A stretch of 64,000 bases of DNA from Ktedonobacterales bacterium (GTDB lineage: Bacteria > Chloroflexota > Ktedonobacteria > Ktedonobacterales > DATBGS01), in NCBI GenBank assembly GCA_036557285.1, contig DATBHW010000040.1, positions 1-64,000 on the forward strand, written 5' to 3'. The notes beneath the pieces are model-generated. The model saw only the letters and a program-made list of their open reading frames with translations, ran no database searches and was not told where the DNA came from. The position numbers and the translations under genes were made by a program. This document shows positions 17,278 to 24,851 of the stretch, piece by piece; the stretch's first letter is position 1; every line of letters begins with the position of its first letter.

Positions 17278-18285
17278 GTGCTTGATATTGCTCTGCCTCG
17301 TATAAAATGTACCCAATCCTCGGAGAACTATGCCAGCTACGATATTGAACCGTTGGAGGCAGGGTATGGCATGACCCTGGGTAACGCGCTGCGCCGCGTG
17401 TTGCTCTCTTCGCTGCCAGGAGCGGCAGTGACCTCCATCAAGATTGAAGGCGTTCAGCATGAGTTTCAGGATGTTTCGCATGTCAAGGAAGATGTGACGG
17501 ATATTGTGCTGAATGTCAAGCGGCTGCGCATGCGGTCCTTTTCTGATCATCAGGTGATGATGCGCCTGGATGTATCGGGCGAGCGCGAGATCACGGCGGC
17601 GGATATTCTGGCGCCCAGTACGGTGGAGATTGTGAACAAAGACCTCCACATCGCTACGCTCGATAGCCCGGAGGCGCATCTGGATATGGACCTGATTGTG
17701 GAGACCGGCAAGGGCTATGTTCCGGCTGAGTCGAAGGAAGGCCAGCCCATCGGGATTATTCCGGTTGACGCGATCTTTACGCCGGTACAAAAGGTCAACT
17801 ATGCTGTTGAGCATACGCGCGTCGGCCAGATGACGAACTACGATAAGATTGTGTTGCAAGTCTGGACGGATGGCACGATTACGCCAGATGAGGCGGTGCG
17901 CCAGGCATCGCAGATTCTGGTACGCCATTTCACCCAGATTGCGGACTATCACGCGGTTCTTGCTGAGCCGGACAAGCCGCCGCTCTCCAGCTATCCGATT
18001 CCGCCGCAGGTGTACGATACACCTATCGAGGAATTGGACCTGTCGGTGCGCGCGTATAACTGTCTCAAGCGCAGCAATATTACGAAGGTCGGCCAGGTCT
18101 TGTCAATGAATGAGGAGGATCTGCTGGCGGTGCGCAACTTTGGGGAGAAGAGCCTGCAAGAACTGCGCGAGCGCCTGGTCCTGAAGCGTTTCCTGCCCAA
18201 TCCGCGTAAAGGGGGCGGCACGATGACGCTCGATGCGGATGAGGAAGGCGATGAGAGTTTCCCATCAACCAACGGCTTGAACTAA
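17278..18285 (+). CDS. rpoA: RNA polymerase subunit alpha
   Basis: 335 residues from GTG 17278 after AAGAGGAGGTTCCT. The N-terminal dimerisation domain has EPLEAGYGMTLGNALRRVLL, SSLPGAAVTSIKIEGVQHEF, and the C-terminal domain has ELDLSVRAYNCLKRSNITKV followed by NFGEKSLQELRERL, the DNA- and activator-binding helix-hairpin-helix. Full length is normal. The very C-terminal end is acidic (DADEEGDE), a mild echo of the acidic additions in the ribosomal genes. Confidence 0.98.
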   Translation: MLDIALPRIKCTQSSENYASYDIEPLEAGYGMTLGNALRRVLLSSLPGAAVTSIKIEGVQHEFQDVSHVKEDVTDIVLNVKRLRMRSFSDHQVMMRLDVSGEREITAADILAPSTVEIVNKDLHIATLDSPEAHLDMDLIVETGKGYVPAESKEGQPIGIIPVDAIFTPVQKVNYAVEHTRVGQMTNYDKIVLQVWTDGTITPDEAVRQASQILVRHFTQIADYHAVLAEPDKPPLSSYPIPPQVYDTPIEELDLSVRAYNCLKRSNITKVGQVLSMNEEDLLAVRNFGEKSLQELRERLVLKRFLPNPRKGGGTMTLDADEEGDESFPSTNGLN

Positions 18286-18288
18286 ACG

Positions 18289-18321
18289 CTTGCCCTTGAC
18301 GCCGGGATGCGTCGGGGCAAG
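18289..18321 (+). terminator. Interrupted hairpin between rpoA and rplQ
   Basis: CTTGCCC (18289-18295) pairs with GGGCAAG (18315-18321), and GACGC (18298-18302) with GCGTC (18309-18313), around a 6-base loop. No U-tract follows; AGCAATAGTGGGAGG leads straight into rplQ. It may act as an mRNA-stability or attenuation element rather than as a full terminator. Confidence 0.45.
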
Positions 18322-18344
18322 AGCAATAGTGGGAGGATTGAGCG

Positions 18345-18971
18345 ATGCGGCATCGTGTTGCCGGAAATCGAGTCAATATGCCCGAAGCGCGCCGCCGGGC
18401 GGCGTTCCGCAATTTGATGGATGGCCTGATTCGCTACGAGCGAATTAAGACAACGGAAGCCAGAGCGAAGGCCATTCGGGGAGAGACGGAACAGCTTATT
18501 ACAACGGCTATCAACGGGACGCGGGCAGCCTGGGGGCATTTGCGCTCGGTTGTGCAGGATGACCATCAGGCTGAAGATGTCTGGCTGCTGGCGCGCAGGG
18601 GCTATTTTTCGCTGGATGAGGAAGTGGCGAGCAACGAGGACCGCGAGGCCCAGGGTAAGCTGCCTCTTTCTGCGGAAGGGCGCAAGTTCCGCGAGCAGCG
18701 CCTCAAGGAGCGCCAGACCGAACTGCTGAAGATCATTGCGGATCGTGATGAGGCGCAGGCGGCGCTGGACGCGGCTCGTGAGGCGATGGCGATTCAACTG
18801 CACGCGCGCCGCCAGATTCTGAAGCGCCTGCCGAACGAGGTGGTGGTGAAGAAAGTCTTTGATGAGCTGGTCCCTCGCTATATGGATCGTCCGGGCGGCT
18901 ATACGCGCATTGTGAAGCTTGGGCGTCGCGTGGGTGACGCGGCTGAGATGGCGCAGATCGAGTTGGTCTAG
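18345..18971 (+). CDS. rplQ: 50S ribosomal protein L17 (bL17) with charged insertion
   Basis: 208 residues versus about 115-130. The ends match L17: [40 protein letters not shown] and, at the C-terminus, [57 protein letters not shown]. About 90 residues (roughly 60-150) are added between the first helix and LHARRQ. They are rich in Glu, Arg, Gln and Ala and look helical or coiled-coil ([20 protein letters not shown]), unlike the Glu-only tails of L29 and L4. L17 lies near the tunnel exit. Confidence 0.94.
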   Translation: MRHRVAGNRVNMPEARRRAAFRNLMDGLIRYERIKTTEARAKAIRGETEQLITTAINGTRAAWGHLRSVVQDDHQAEDVWLLARRGYFSLDEEVASNEDREAQGKLPLSAEGRKFREQRLKERQTELLKIIADRDEAQAALDAAREAMAIQLHARRQILKRLPNEVVVKKVFDELVPRYMDRPGGYTRIVKLGRRVGDAAEMAQIELV

Positions 18972-19015
18972 GCGGCTGCGCTTTGCGTTTGCTGTCTGGC
19001 CCGGCGCTTGCAACG

Positions 19016-19804
19016 ATGAAGCTTGCTTTGCTGGTTGAATACGATGGCACAGGCTATCATGGCTTCCAGCGCCAGGCCCCTGAGCGCGAGCCAACGGTGC
19101 AGGGCATGCTGGAGGCAGCCGTGACTCGTATCTGCCAGCGATATGTGCCGGTGATTGGGGCGGGGCGCACAGACAGTGGGGCGCATGCTTCGGGGCAGGT
19201 GGCGCATTTTCAGGTGGATAGCCCTCTGAAGCCTGAAGATTGGCATCGGGCGCTCAATGCGGTCTTGCCTGCCGATATTGCGGTGCGTCGGGTGGCGCAG
19301 GTTCGAGATGATTTTCATGCGCGTTACAGCGCCCTTTCGCGCAGTTATCGCTATACGGTGCTGAATGATCGCTGGCCGTCGCCCTTGCGCGAACGCTACA
19401 TGTATCGCGTGAGTGAGCCGTTAGATGTGGCGGCGCTTGATCGAGCGTGCGCTGCGCTGCTGGGCGAACATGATTTTCGGGCTTTCGGGCGTAGTCCGCG
19501 CGATAGCCGGTCTGCTAGAGGGCATTCGTGTGTGCGCCTGATGCTGGCGGCGGGCTGTCGGGGTGATGAGGGGTCTGGCCTGATCTTTTTTGATTTTACT
19601 GCCAATGGCTTTTTGACGGGGATGATTCGGCGATTGGTGGGTACGCTGCTCCTGGTCGGCAAGGGACACCTGGAGGTTGATGGCTTTGCGCAGATTCTCG
19701 CCAGTGCGCATGAGGCGCATCCTGGAGCGTCTGTCCCGGCCTGTGGGCTGTGTCTGACACATGTGGCCTACCCACCAGAGACGCTGCTCTGGAGCGAAGC
19801 GTAA
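19016..19804 (+). CDS. truA: tRNA pseudouridine synthase A
   Basis: 262 residues from ATG 19016 (MKLALLVEYDGTGYHGFQRQ). A start at 18983 is possible but lacks a ribosome-binding site. The catalytic Asp is in GAGRTDSGAHASGQVAHF, and the later block FTANGFLTGMIRRLVGTLLL is the conserved C-terminal motif. TruA converts U38-40 in the anticodon arm. It falls between rplQ and rplM, a common arrangement in Gram-positive bacteria and relatives. Confidence 0.96.
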   Translation: MKLALLVEYDGTGYHGFQRQAPEREPTVQGMLEAAVTRICQRYVPVIGAGRTDSGAHASGQVAHFQVDSPLKPEDWHRALNAVLPADIAVRRVAQVRDDFHARYSALSRSYRYTVLNDRWPSPLRERYMYRVSEPLDVAALDRACAALLGEHDFRAFGRSPRDSRSARGHSCVRLMLAAGCRGDEGSGLIFFDFTANGFLTGMIRRLVGTLLLVGKGHLEVDGFAQILASAHEAHPGASVPACGLCLTHVAYPPETLLWSEA

Positions 19805-19853
19805 CGCTGCTGCGGGAATAGAGCAGGAATAGAGCATTCGGAGGCATGTTGTG

Positions 19854-20324
19854 ATGAAAACCTATAGCGCCAGGGCGTCGGAGTTACAACCACGCTGGTA
19901 TGTGATTGACGCCGAAGGCCAGATTTTGGGTCGGCTGGCAACGCAGGTTGCCCAGGTCTTGCGCGGCAAGCATAAGCCGATCTTTACGCCGCATCTGAAT
20001 TCGGGCGATTTTGTGATCGTGATCAATGCTGGCAAGATTCGTGTCACTGGCAAGCGGCTCGATCAAAAGATGTATTATCGCCACAGTCAGTATCCAGGTG
20101 GCCTGAAGAGCGAGACGCTGCGGCAGGTGCTGGCGAAGCATCCAGATCGCGCGATCCGGCATGCGGTGAAGGGGATGCTGCCGCATAATCGGCTGGGCGA
20201 TGATATGCTGGATCGGCTGAAGGTCTATGGAGGGCCAGATCACCCGCATCAGGCGCAAAAGCCTGTGCCCTGGGGTGAAGCAGAGCCAGCCAGCGTAGAG
20301 GCTACAGAAACCGCAGAAGCGTGA
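19854..20324 (+). CDS. rplM: 50S ribosomal protein L13 (uL13)
   Basis: 156 residues from ATG 19854, preceded by CGGAGGCATGTTGTG; GTG 19851 is an alternative start one codon earlier. Blocks [56 protein letters not shown] and [16 protein letters not shown] show L13, an early assembly protein of the 50S. The last 15 residues are Glu/Ala-rich (a short acidic end, but within the range seen in other L13s). It pairs with rpsI. Confidence 0.97.
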   Translation: MKTYSARASELQPRWYVIDAEGQILGRLATQVAQVLRGKHKPIFTPHLNSGDFVIVINAGKIRVTGKRLDQKMYYRHSQYPGGLKSETLRQVLAKHPDRAIRHAVKGMLPHNRLGDDMLDRLKVYGGPDHPHQAQKPVPWGEAEPASVEATETAEA

Positions 20325-20383
20325 CATACGCTGCCTGTGGCAGCCTGTGAGTGGGCTGCTGCGCTTTGAGGAGGAACGAAACC

Positions 20384-20788
20384 TTGGCTGAGATTCGAGG
20401 GTCTTATTATTATGGTACCGGGCGGCGCAAGACGGCGGTAGCGCGTGTGCGGCTCTTTCCCGGTGGTGATGGCACGATCATTGTCAATGGCAAAGATTCT
20501 AATCAGTATTTTGGGCGCGAGGCGCTGACAGCGACGATTCGCGCGCCGCTGCGTCTGTTGGAAGTTGGCGGGCGGTTTAATGCGACAGTGCGCGTGGTCG
20601 GCGGGGGAGTCAGCGGCCAGGCTGGAGCCATCCGGCATGGCCTGTCCCGCGCTCTGGTGCGTGCCGATGAAGGCTGGAAGCCTGCGCTGCGCAAGGCGGG
20701 CTTTTTGACACGCGATCCGCGCATGAAGGAACGCAAGAAGTACGGCTTGAAGCGCGCGCGCAAAGCCCCGCAGTACACCAAGCGTTAA
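20384..20788 (+). CDS. rpsI: 30S ribosomal protein S9 (uS9)
   Basis: 134 residues from TTG 20384 ([20 protein letters not shown]), with GAGGAGGAACG 8 bases upstream. Further signatures are [37 protein letters not shown] and the basic C-terminus [17 protein letters not shown], whose last residue contacts P-site tRNA. It is the last gene of the supercluster; a strong bidirectional terminator follows. Confidence 0.97.
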   Translation: MAEIRGSYYYGTGRRKTAVARVRLFPGGDGTIIVNGKDSNQYFGREALTATIRAPLRLLEVGGRFNATVRVVGGGVSGQAGAIRHGLSRALVRADEGWKPALRKAGFLTRDPRMKERKKYGLKRARKAPQYTKR

Positions 20789-20792
20789 AAAG

Positions 20793-20831
20793 TTTGCAGA
20801 TACCACGTGCAGCGCACGTAGTATCTGCAAA
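20793..20831. terminator. Bidirectional terminator between rpsI and ilvE
   Basis: TTTGCAGATAC (20793-20803) pairs with GTATCTGCAAA (20821-20831), then one mismatch, then ACGTGC (20805-20810) with GCACGT (20814-20819) around an AGC loop: 17 paired bases in all. AAAAA precedes it and A/T-rich sequence follows, so it can serve both the plus-strand rpsI and the minus-strand ilvE, which converge here. Confidence 0.85.
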
Positions 20832-20850
20832 TATTCAAGAACATCTGGCG

Positions 20851-21828
20851 TTAGACGCTGGGAGCCTCGACCTGAGACGAGGCGGCTTTGGAAGCCGACG
20901 CCAGCCTGGGATAAGCTGGCATGCACCACTCTTCGCGGTATTCGGGGCGGCGGCCACGCACGACATCGAAATAGATACGCTGGATTTCGGCGCTGACCGG
21001 ACTGATGGCGCCTGTGCCTATCGGGCGGTGATCGATCATCGTGACGGGGGCGATCTGCGCGCCGGTGCCGCACAGGAAGATTTCTTCGGCGCAGTAGAGT
21101 TCGGTGCGGTCAATGCTGCGCTCGCGGGTGATGCGGCCAAGTTCGCGCTGGGCAAGCTTCATCACTGTATCGCGGGTGACGCCTAAGAGGATATTTTCGG
21201 AGGGCGGCGGAGTGACCAGTTCGCCATTGAGGACGAGGAAGATATTTTCGGCGCTGCCTTCAGAGACATGTCCATCGGCAGTAAGCATGATGGCTTCGTC
21301 AAAGCCATTTTGGAGCGCCTCAGATTTGGCAAAGGCTGAATTGATGTAGCCGCCGCTAATTTTGGCGCGGGCCGGAACCATGTTATCGTCAATCCGTCGC
21401 CAGGACGAAACCCCACAATGCAGGCCGCGATCCACATCAATGTAGGCGCCCATCGGCACAGAATAGATGGTGAAGTGGTCTTTCAAGCCGTGCAGCCGGA
21501 CGCCGATCACTTCATCGGCTTTAAAAACGAAAGGCCGCAGATAGACATCTTCGTGCTGGCCGTTACGGCGAACCAGTTCCGCGCTAATCTCTAACAACTC
21601 ATCTACAGAGTAAGGAAGCTGCATGCTTAAGATACGACAGGAACGGTGCAGGCGCTCATAATGTTCCCGCGCGCGGAAAATGTACACTTGCTGCGCGTCA
21701 TCGGCCATGTACCCACGAATGCCCTCAAAGCAGCCGGTGCCATAGGACAGGCCGTGAGTCATGACGCTGACCTTTGCTTCGTTGGTGGGAATAAACTCGC
21801 CATTCATGAAAACGACTTTTGTATCCAT
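20851..21828 (-). CDS. ilvE: Branched-chain amino acid aminotransferase
   Basis: 325 residues, class IV PLP-dependent aminotransferase, the last step of Leu/Ile/Val synthesis and first of their breakdown. The start MDTKVVFMNGEFIPTNEAK and the Tyr/Gly block SYGTGCFEGIRGY are typical. The PLP lysine is in RAKISGGYINSAFAKSEA; the phosphate loop and C-terminal motif show as SAENIFLVLNG and EIFLCGTGAQIAPVT. D-amino-acid or 4-amino-4-deoxychorismate lyase members share the fold, but length and motifs favour IlvE. It is transcribed toward rpsI. Confidence 0.92.
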   Translation of the reverse strand: MDTKVVFMNGEFIPTNEAKVSVMTHGLSYGTGCFEGIRGYMADDAQQVYIFRAREHYERLHRSCRILSMQLPYSVDELLEISAELVRRNGQHEDVYLRPFVFKADEVIGVRLHGLKDHFTIYSVPMGAYIDVDRGLHCGVSSWRRIDDNMVPARAKISGGYINSAFAKSEALQNGFDEAIMLTADGHVSEGSAENIFLVLNGELVTPPPSENILLGVTRDTVMKLAQRELGRITRERSIDRTELYCAEEIFLCGTGAQIAPVTMIDHRPIGTGAISPVSAEIQRIYFDVVRGRRPEYREEWCMPAYPRLASASKAASSQVEAPSV

Positions 21829-21876
21829 CGCTCCGTTTCACCCAGCGCCTTTGCTGGTCCTCCTTTGCGATACTTT

Positions 21877-21894
21877 GCCGGGAAGAAACCCGGC
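21877..21894 (-). promoter_or_regulatory. Short hairpin in the ilvE leader
   Basis: GCCGGG (21877-21882) pairs with CCCGGC (21889-21894) around AAGAAA, about 50 bases ahead of the ilvE start and just upstream of an AGGAGG. The 234-base leader (21829-22062) holds no gene that I can support. I considered a T-box leader but saw no T-box or specifier-loop consensus, so the role is open. Confidence 0.35.
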
Positions 21895-22062
21895 GCTACC
21901 TGGCCTTCGTAGCCTTCGCCATTGTCCCGTCCACAAGCTTGCGACAGTGTTTCCGCCTGGGAAACGACCTGGCAATTACATGATACCATGCTGGTCCTGA
22001 ATTGTACAGCCTTTTAAGCAGGCTATCGCTGCTCCTCCTGGTTAGCGGCTCAGGGGCGACGG

Positions 22063-22956
22063 CTAAAAAATGCGCTTGCCCAGCGCAGAGAGAATCAACT
22101 CCACAGCAAGGTTGGCGGTCCGGTTTTCTTGATCGAGAATGGGATTGACTTCGACGACATCAAGCGAGGTGAGCTTGCCAGAGTCGGCAATGAGTTCCAT
22201 CACCAGATGGGCCTCACGATAGGTGATGCCGCCGCGCACCGGCGTACCCACCCCCGGGGCTTCGCGTGGGTCTATGGAGTCCATATCAAAACTGACGTGC
22301 AGGCCGTTGGTGTCCCTGGTGGCAACCTCCAGCGCCCGCGCGATTGTTTCGGAAAGCCCCAGGCGGTCAATATCTTTCATGGTGAAGACGTGGACCTGCT
22401 CTCGATGGAGCAGGTCGCGCTCACCAGGATCAAGATCGCGCGCGGCGACAATGGCAATCTGCGCCGGAGAGATTTTAGGCTGAAAGCCGCCAATAGTGAC
22501 CAGGCGCTCATCCCCAAAACCTGCCAGGGCTGCAAGGGGCATGCCGTGAATGTTGCCAGATGGGGTCGTTTGATCGGTATTGAAATCGGCGTGCGCGTCG
22601 ATCCAGACCACCCCGACGCGGCCACGCGCCTTGACTGCTCCGGTGATGGAGCCAAGGGCGATGCTGTGGTCGCCCCCAATGACCAGGGGGAGATCGTCGG
22701 GTCCAGAGGAGCGTTCGACTACGGCGGCGAGTTTTTCGCAGGCGGCCAAGATGGGTTCCAGGTATTTAAGGTGAGGGTTCTCGATAGAAAAGGTTTCTGG
22801 CTCAGGCGCGACGACATTGCCCTCGTCTTTGACGGTATAGCCAAGCTGACCCAGCCGCTCACCGAGTCCGGCATAGCGGATGGCGCTCGGCCCCATATCA
22901 ACGCCGCGCCGCCCAGAACCCAGGTCTATGGGAGCGCCAATAATATGAATGTGCAT
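22063..22956 (-). CDS. rocF: Arginase/agmatinase family protein (probable arginase)
   Basis: About 297 residues from ATG 22956 (MHIHIIGAPIDLGSGRRGVD), which has GAGGCAGGG upstream; an ATG at 22986 would add ten residues without a ribosome-binding site. The binuclear Mn site is complete: GGDHSIALG, DAHADFN and SFDMDSIDP. The pattern LGSGRRGVDMGPSAIR and the ending VDVVEVNPILDQENRTANLA favour arginase (RocF type) over agmatinase. It would hydrolyse arginine to ornithine and urea. It is divergent from the peptide-binding lipoprotein gene. Confidence 0.88.
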   Translation of the reverse strand: MHIHIIGAPIDLGSGRRGVDMGPSAIRYAGLGERLGQLGYTVKDEGNVVAPEPETFSIENPHLKYLEPILAACEKLAAVVERSSGPDDLPLVIGGDHSIALGSITGAVKARGRVGVVWIDAHADFNTDQTTPSGNIHGMPLAALAGFGDERLVTIGGFQPKISPAQIAIVAARDLDPGERDLLHREQVHVFTMKDIDRLGLSETIARALEVATRDTNGLHVSFDMDSIDPREAPGVGTPVRGGITYREAHLVMELIADSGKLTSLDVVEVNPILDQENRTANLAVELILSALGKRIF

Positions 22957-23073
22957 AAGCCCTGCCTCATTTCCGCCGTTCGCCATTGAACAGTGGGATT
23001 TCTGGCGGCATTATATGTCGCCTGGCTCCGGGTGTCCAGCGAGCTGAGAAGTGCTCCAGGCGGCGCGCTGTTC

Positions 23074-23115
23074 TTGACACCCCCTCTGTCTGCCGCATAT
23101 AGTATCTCATACTAT
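23074..23115 (+). promoter_or_regulatory. Promoter with overlapping inverted repeat before the peptide-binding lipoprotein gene
   Basis: TTGACA (23074-23079), an 18-base spacer and TATAGT (23098-23103). The -10 overlaps a perfect 7-bp inverted repeat, ATAGTAT (23099-23105) and ATACTAT (23109-23115) with a 3-base centre, a plausible repressor site. Position next to arginase suggests possible nitrogen or amino-acid control, which is inference. Confidence 0.65.
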
Positions 23116-23159
23116 CCCTGGCGCGGGCTGAAATCTTGTATTGTTCTAAAGGCTTAATC

Positions 23160-24851
23160 ATGCACTACTGCGCTGTATCGTATCCTCCGGCAAGCATACA
23201 AACGCAAGTCTCGTACCCTGGCGCTTGTGCTTCTTCTAATTGGGGGAAGATGGGCTTTTTGCTGCTGCTCTTATTGGCTGTCCTGCTGGTTGTGAGCGGC
23301 TGCGACCAGAATGAGCCGCCCCAGCGCCAGAAACATGTGCTGGTCTGGCCGAATGTCGGCGTAACCGATCTGCCTCAACTCGATCCGGCCCTCAGCAGCG
23401 ATAACAACTCGGTGCAGGCGGTGCAGTTGATCTTCAGTGGCCTGGTGAAGCTGAATGCGCAGTTGCAGATTGTGCCAGCCGCCGCGTATTCCTGGCAGGT
23501 GTCTCCAGATGGCAAGACATATACCTTCTACTTGCCTGCTCAGCTGCAATTTGCCGATGGCACGCCGGTTACAAGCCAGGATGTGATGTATTCATTAGAC
23601 CGCTCTTTACAGATGACCGCAAAAGCGGCTCAAGAAGGCGGAGATGGCGGTCTCTTCTATCTGAGGCATATTCCAGGAGCGGCTGACGTGGCTGCTGGGC
23701 GGACAAGCGCGGCGCGTGGCCTCAAGGCCATTGATGCGCACACGCTGCAAATCCAGTTGGATGCTCCTATCGCTTATTTTTTGGCCGATCTGGCCGCGCC
23801 GCAAGCGTCTATCGTGCCGCAAAAGCTTATTCAGAAGTATGGTGAGCAGAAGTGGGTGGATCACGCGCTCGGTACCGGGCCTTTTCTCCTGGGGCGCTGG
23901 ACGCATGGCGTTCGCATGACCTTCTTGCCCAATACGTTCTATTACGGGGATAAGCCTGTTCTGGACGAAATAGATATGCCCTTTATTCAGGACGCGCATG
24001 CGGCGCTGCTGTCTTATCGCGCTGGGCAGTACGATCTCACCTGGGGCATCGAGGGGCCAGACTATCCGCAAGCGCGCACGGAAAAGAACTTTCACGAGAT
24101 GCCCCTGCTGGGGACAGATGCGCTGGTACCAAATACGACGATGGAGCCTTTTAATCACCTGGAGGTGCGTCAGGCATTTGCAGAGGCGGTTGATCCGAAG
24201 GTACTGGCCCATCAAGTCATGGGCGATAGTGTGGCGGCTTCTACTACCATTGTGCCGCCGGGTATGCCTGGCTATGCCGCTTCGCCCGCACACGGGCTGG
24301 CGGTTAATGCTCAAGAAGCCAGGAAGCTCCTGGGATCGGTCTACCCGGATGCCAGTATCATGCCTGCTGTGACACTGACTTATCCAACCAATGGGCTGCC
24401 CCAGGCAGAGGCCCAGGCTATGCAGGCGATGTGGCAGCAGGTATTGGGGGTGCATGTTGGGCTGGCGCCCGTAGAACCCTCTACGTATCAGCGCGAATTC
24501 GCGGCGGGCCATCTGCAACTTGGGGTGGTGAACTGGACGCCTGAACTGGCCGATCCCTGGGACTTATTGACCATGCGTTTGCACAGCGGAGCGCCTGAGA
24601 ATGTAGGTGGTTGGCAAAGCTCGCAGTTCGATCAATGGGTCGATCAGGCCGACTTGCTTTTCAATGATCCGGCGCAGCGGGCCATGCTCTATCAGCAGGC
24701 GGAACAACTGGCGCTGAGCGATGCCGCCTGGATTCCACTCGATCACCCCAAATACACGGCGTTTATTGCGCCCTATGTGCATGGGCTGGTGGTCACGCCA
24801 GTGGGGTTGATGCCGTCTGATTGGGCGCAGGTGACGGTGGGCAAACATTAG
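23160..24851 (+). CDS. ABC transporter substrate-binding lipoprotein, family 5 (peptide/nickel type)
   Basis: 563 residues from ATG 23160, placed 7 bases after AAAGG. A shorter start at ATG 23250 would give [18 protein letters not shown] directly. Either way a hydrophobic segment ends in the lipobox VSGC, so the mature protein would be a membrane-anchored lipoprotein. Family features are [18 protein letters not shown], the TGPFLLGRW-like region and [19 protein letters not shown] in the second half. It probably captures oligopeptides, but no permease or ATPase genes follow, making it an orphan receptor or a partner of a remote transporter. Its stop overlaps the convergent carB stop. Confidence 0.85.
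   Translation: MHYCAVSYPPASIQTQVSYPGACASSNWGKMGFLLLLLLAVLLVVSGCDQNEPPQRQKHVLVWPNVGVTDLPQLDPALSSDNNSVQAVQLIFSGLVKLNAQLQIVPAAAYSWQVSPDGKTYTFYLPAQLQFADGTPVTSQDVMYSLDRSLQMTAKAAQEGGDGGLFYLRHIPGAADVAAGRTSAARGLKAIDAHTLQIQLDAPIAYFLADLAAPQASIVPQKLIQKYGEQKWVDHALGTGPFLLGRWTHGVRMTFLPNTFYYGDKPVLDEIDMPFIQDAHAALLSYRAGQYDLTWGIEGPDYPQARTEKNFHEMPLLGTDALVPNTTMEPFNHLEVRQAFAEAVDPKVLAHQVMGDSVAASTTIVPPGMPGYAASPAHGLAVNAQEARKLLGSVYPDASIMPAVTLTYPTNGLPQAEAQAMQAMWQQVLGVHVGLAPVEPSTYQREFAAGHLQLGVVNWTPELADPWDLLTMRLHSGAPENVGGWQSSQFDQWVDQADLLFNDPAQRAMLYQQAEQLALSDAAWIPLDHPKYTAFIAPYVHGLVVTPVGLMPSDWAQVTVGKH

Noticed and set aside
21829-22062. T-box riboswitch ahead of ilvE
   Set aside because: The leader has a GCCGGG/CCCGGC hairpin and GGTAGCGCC-like sequence on the coding strand, but no full T-box consensus, specifier loop or terminator was found.
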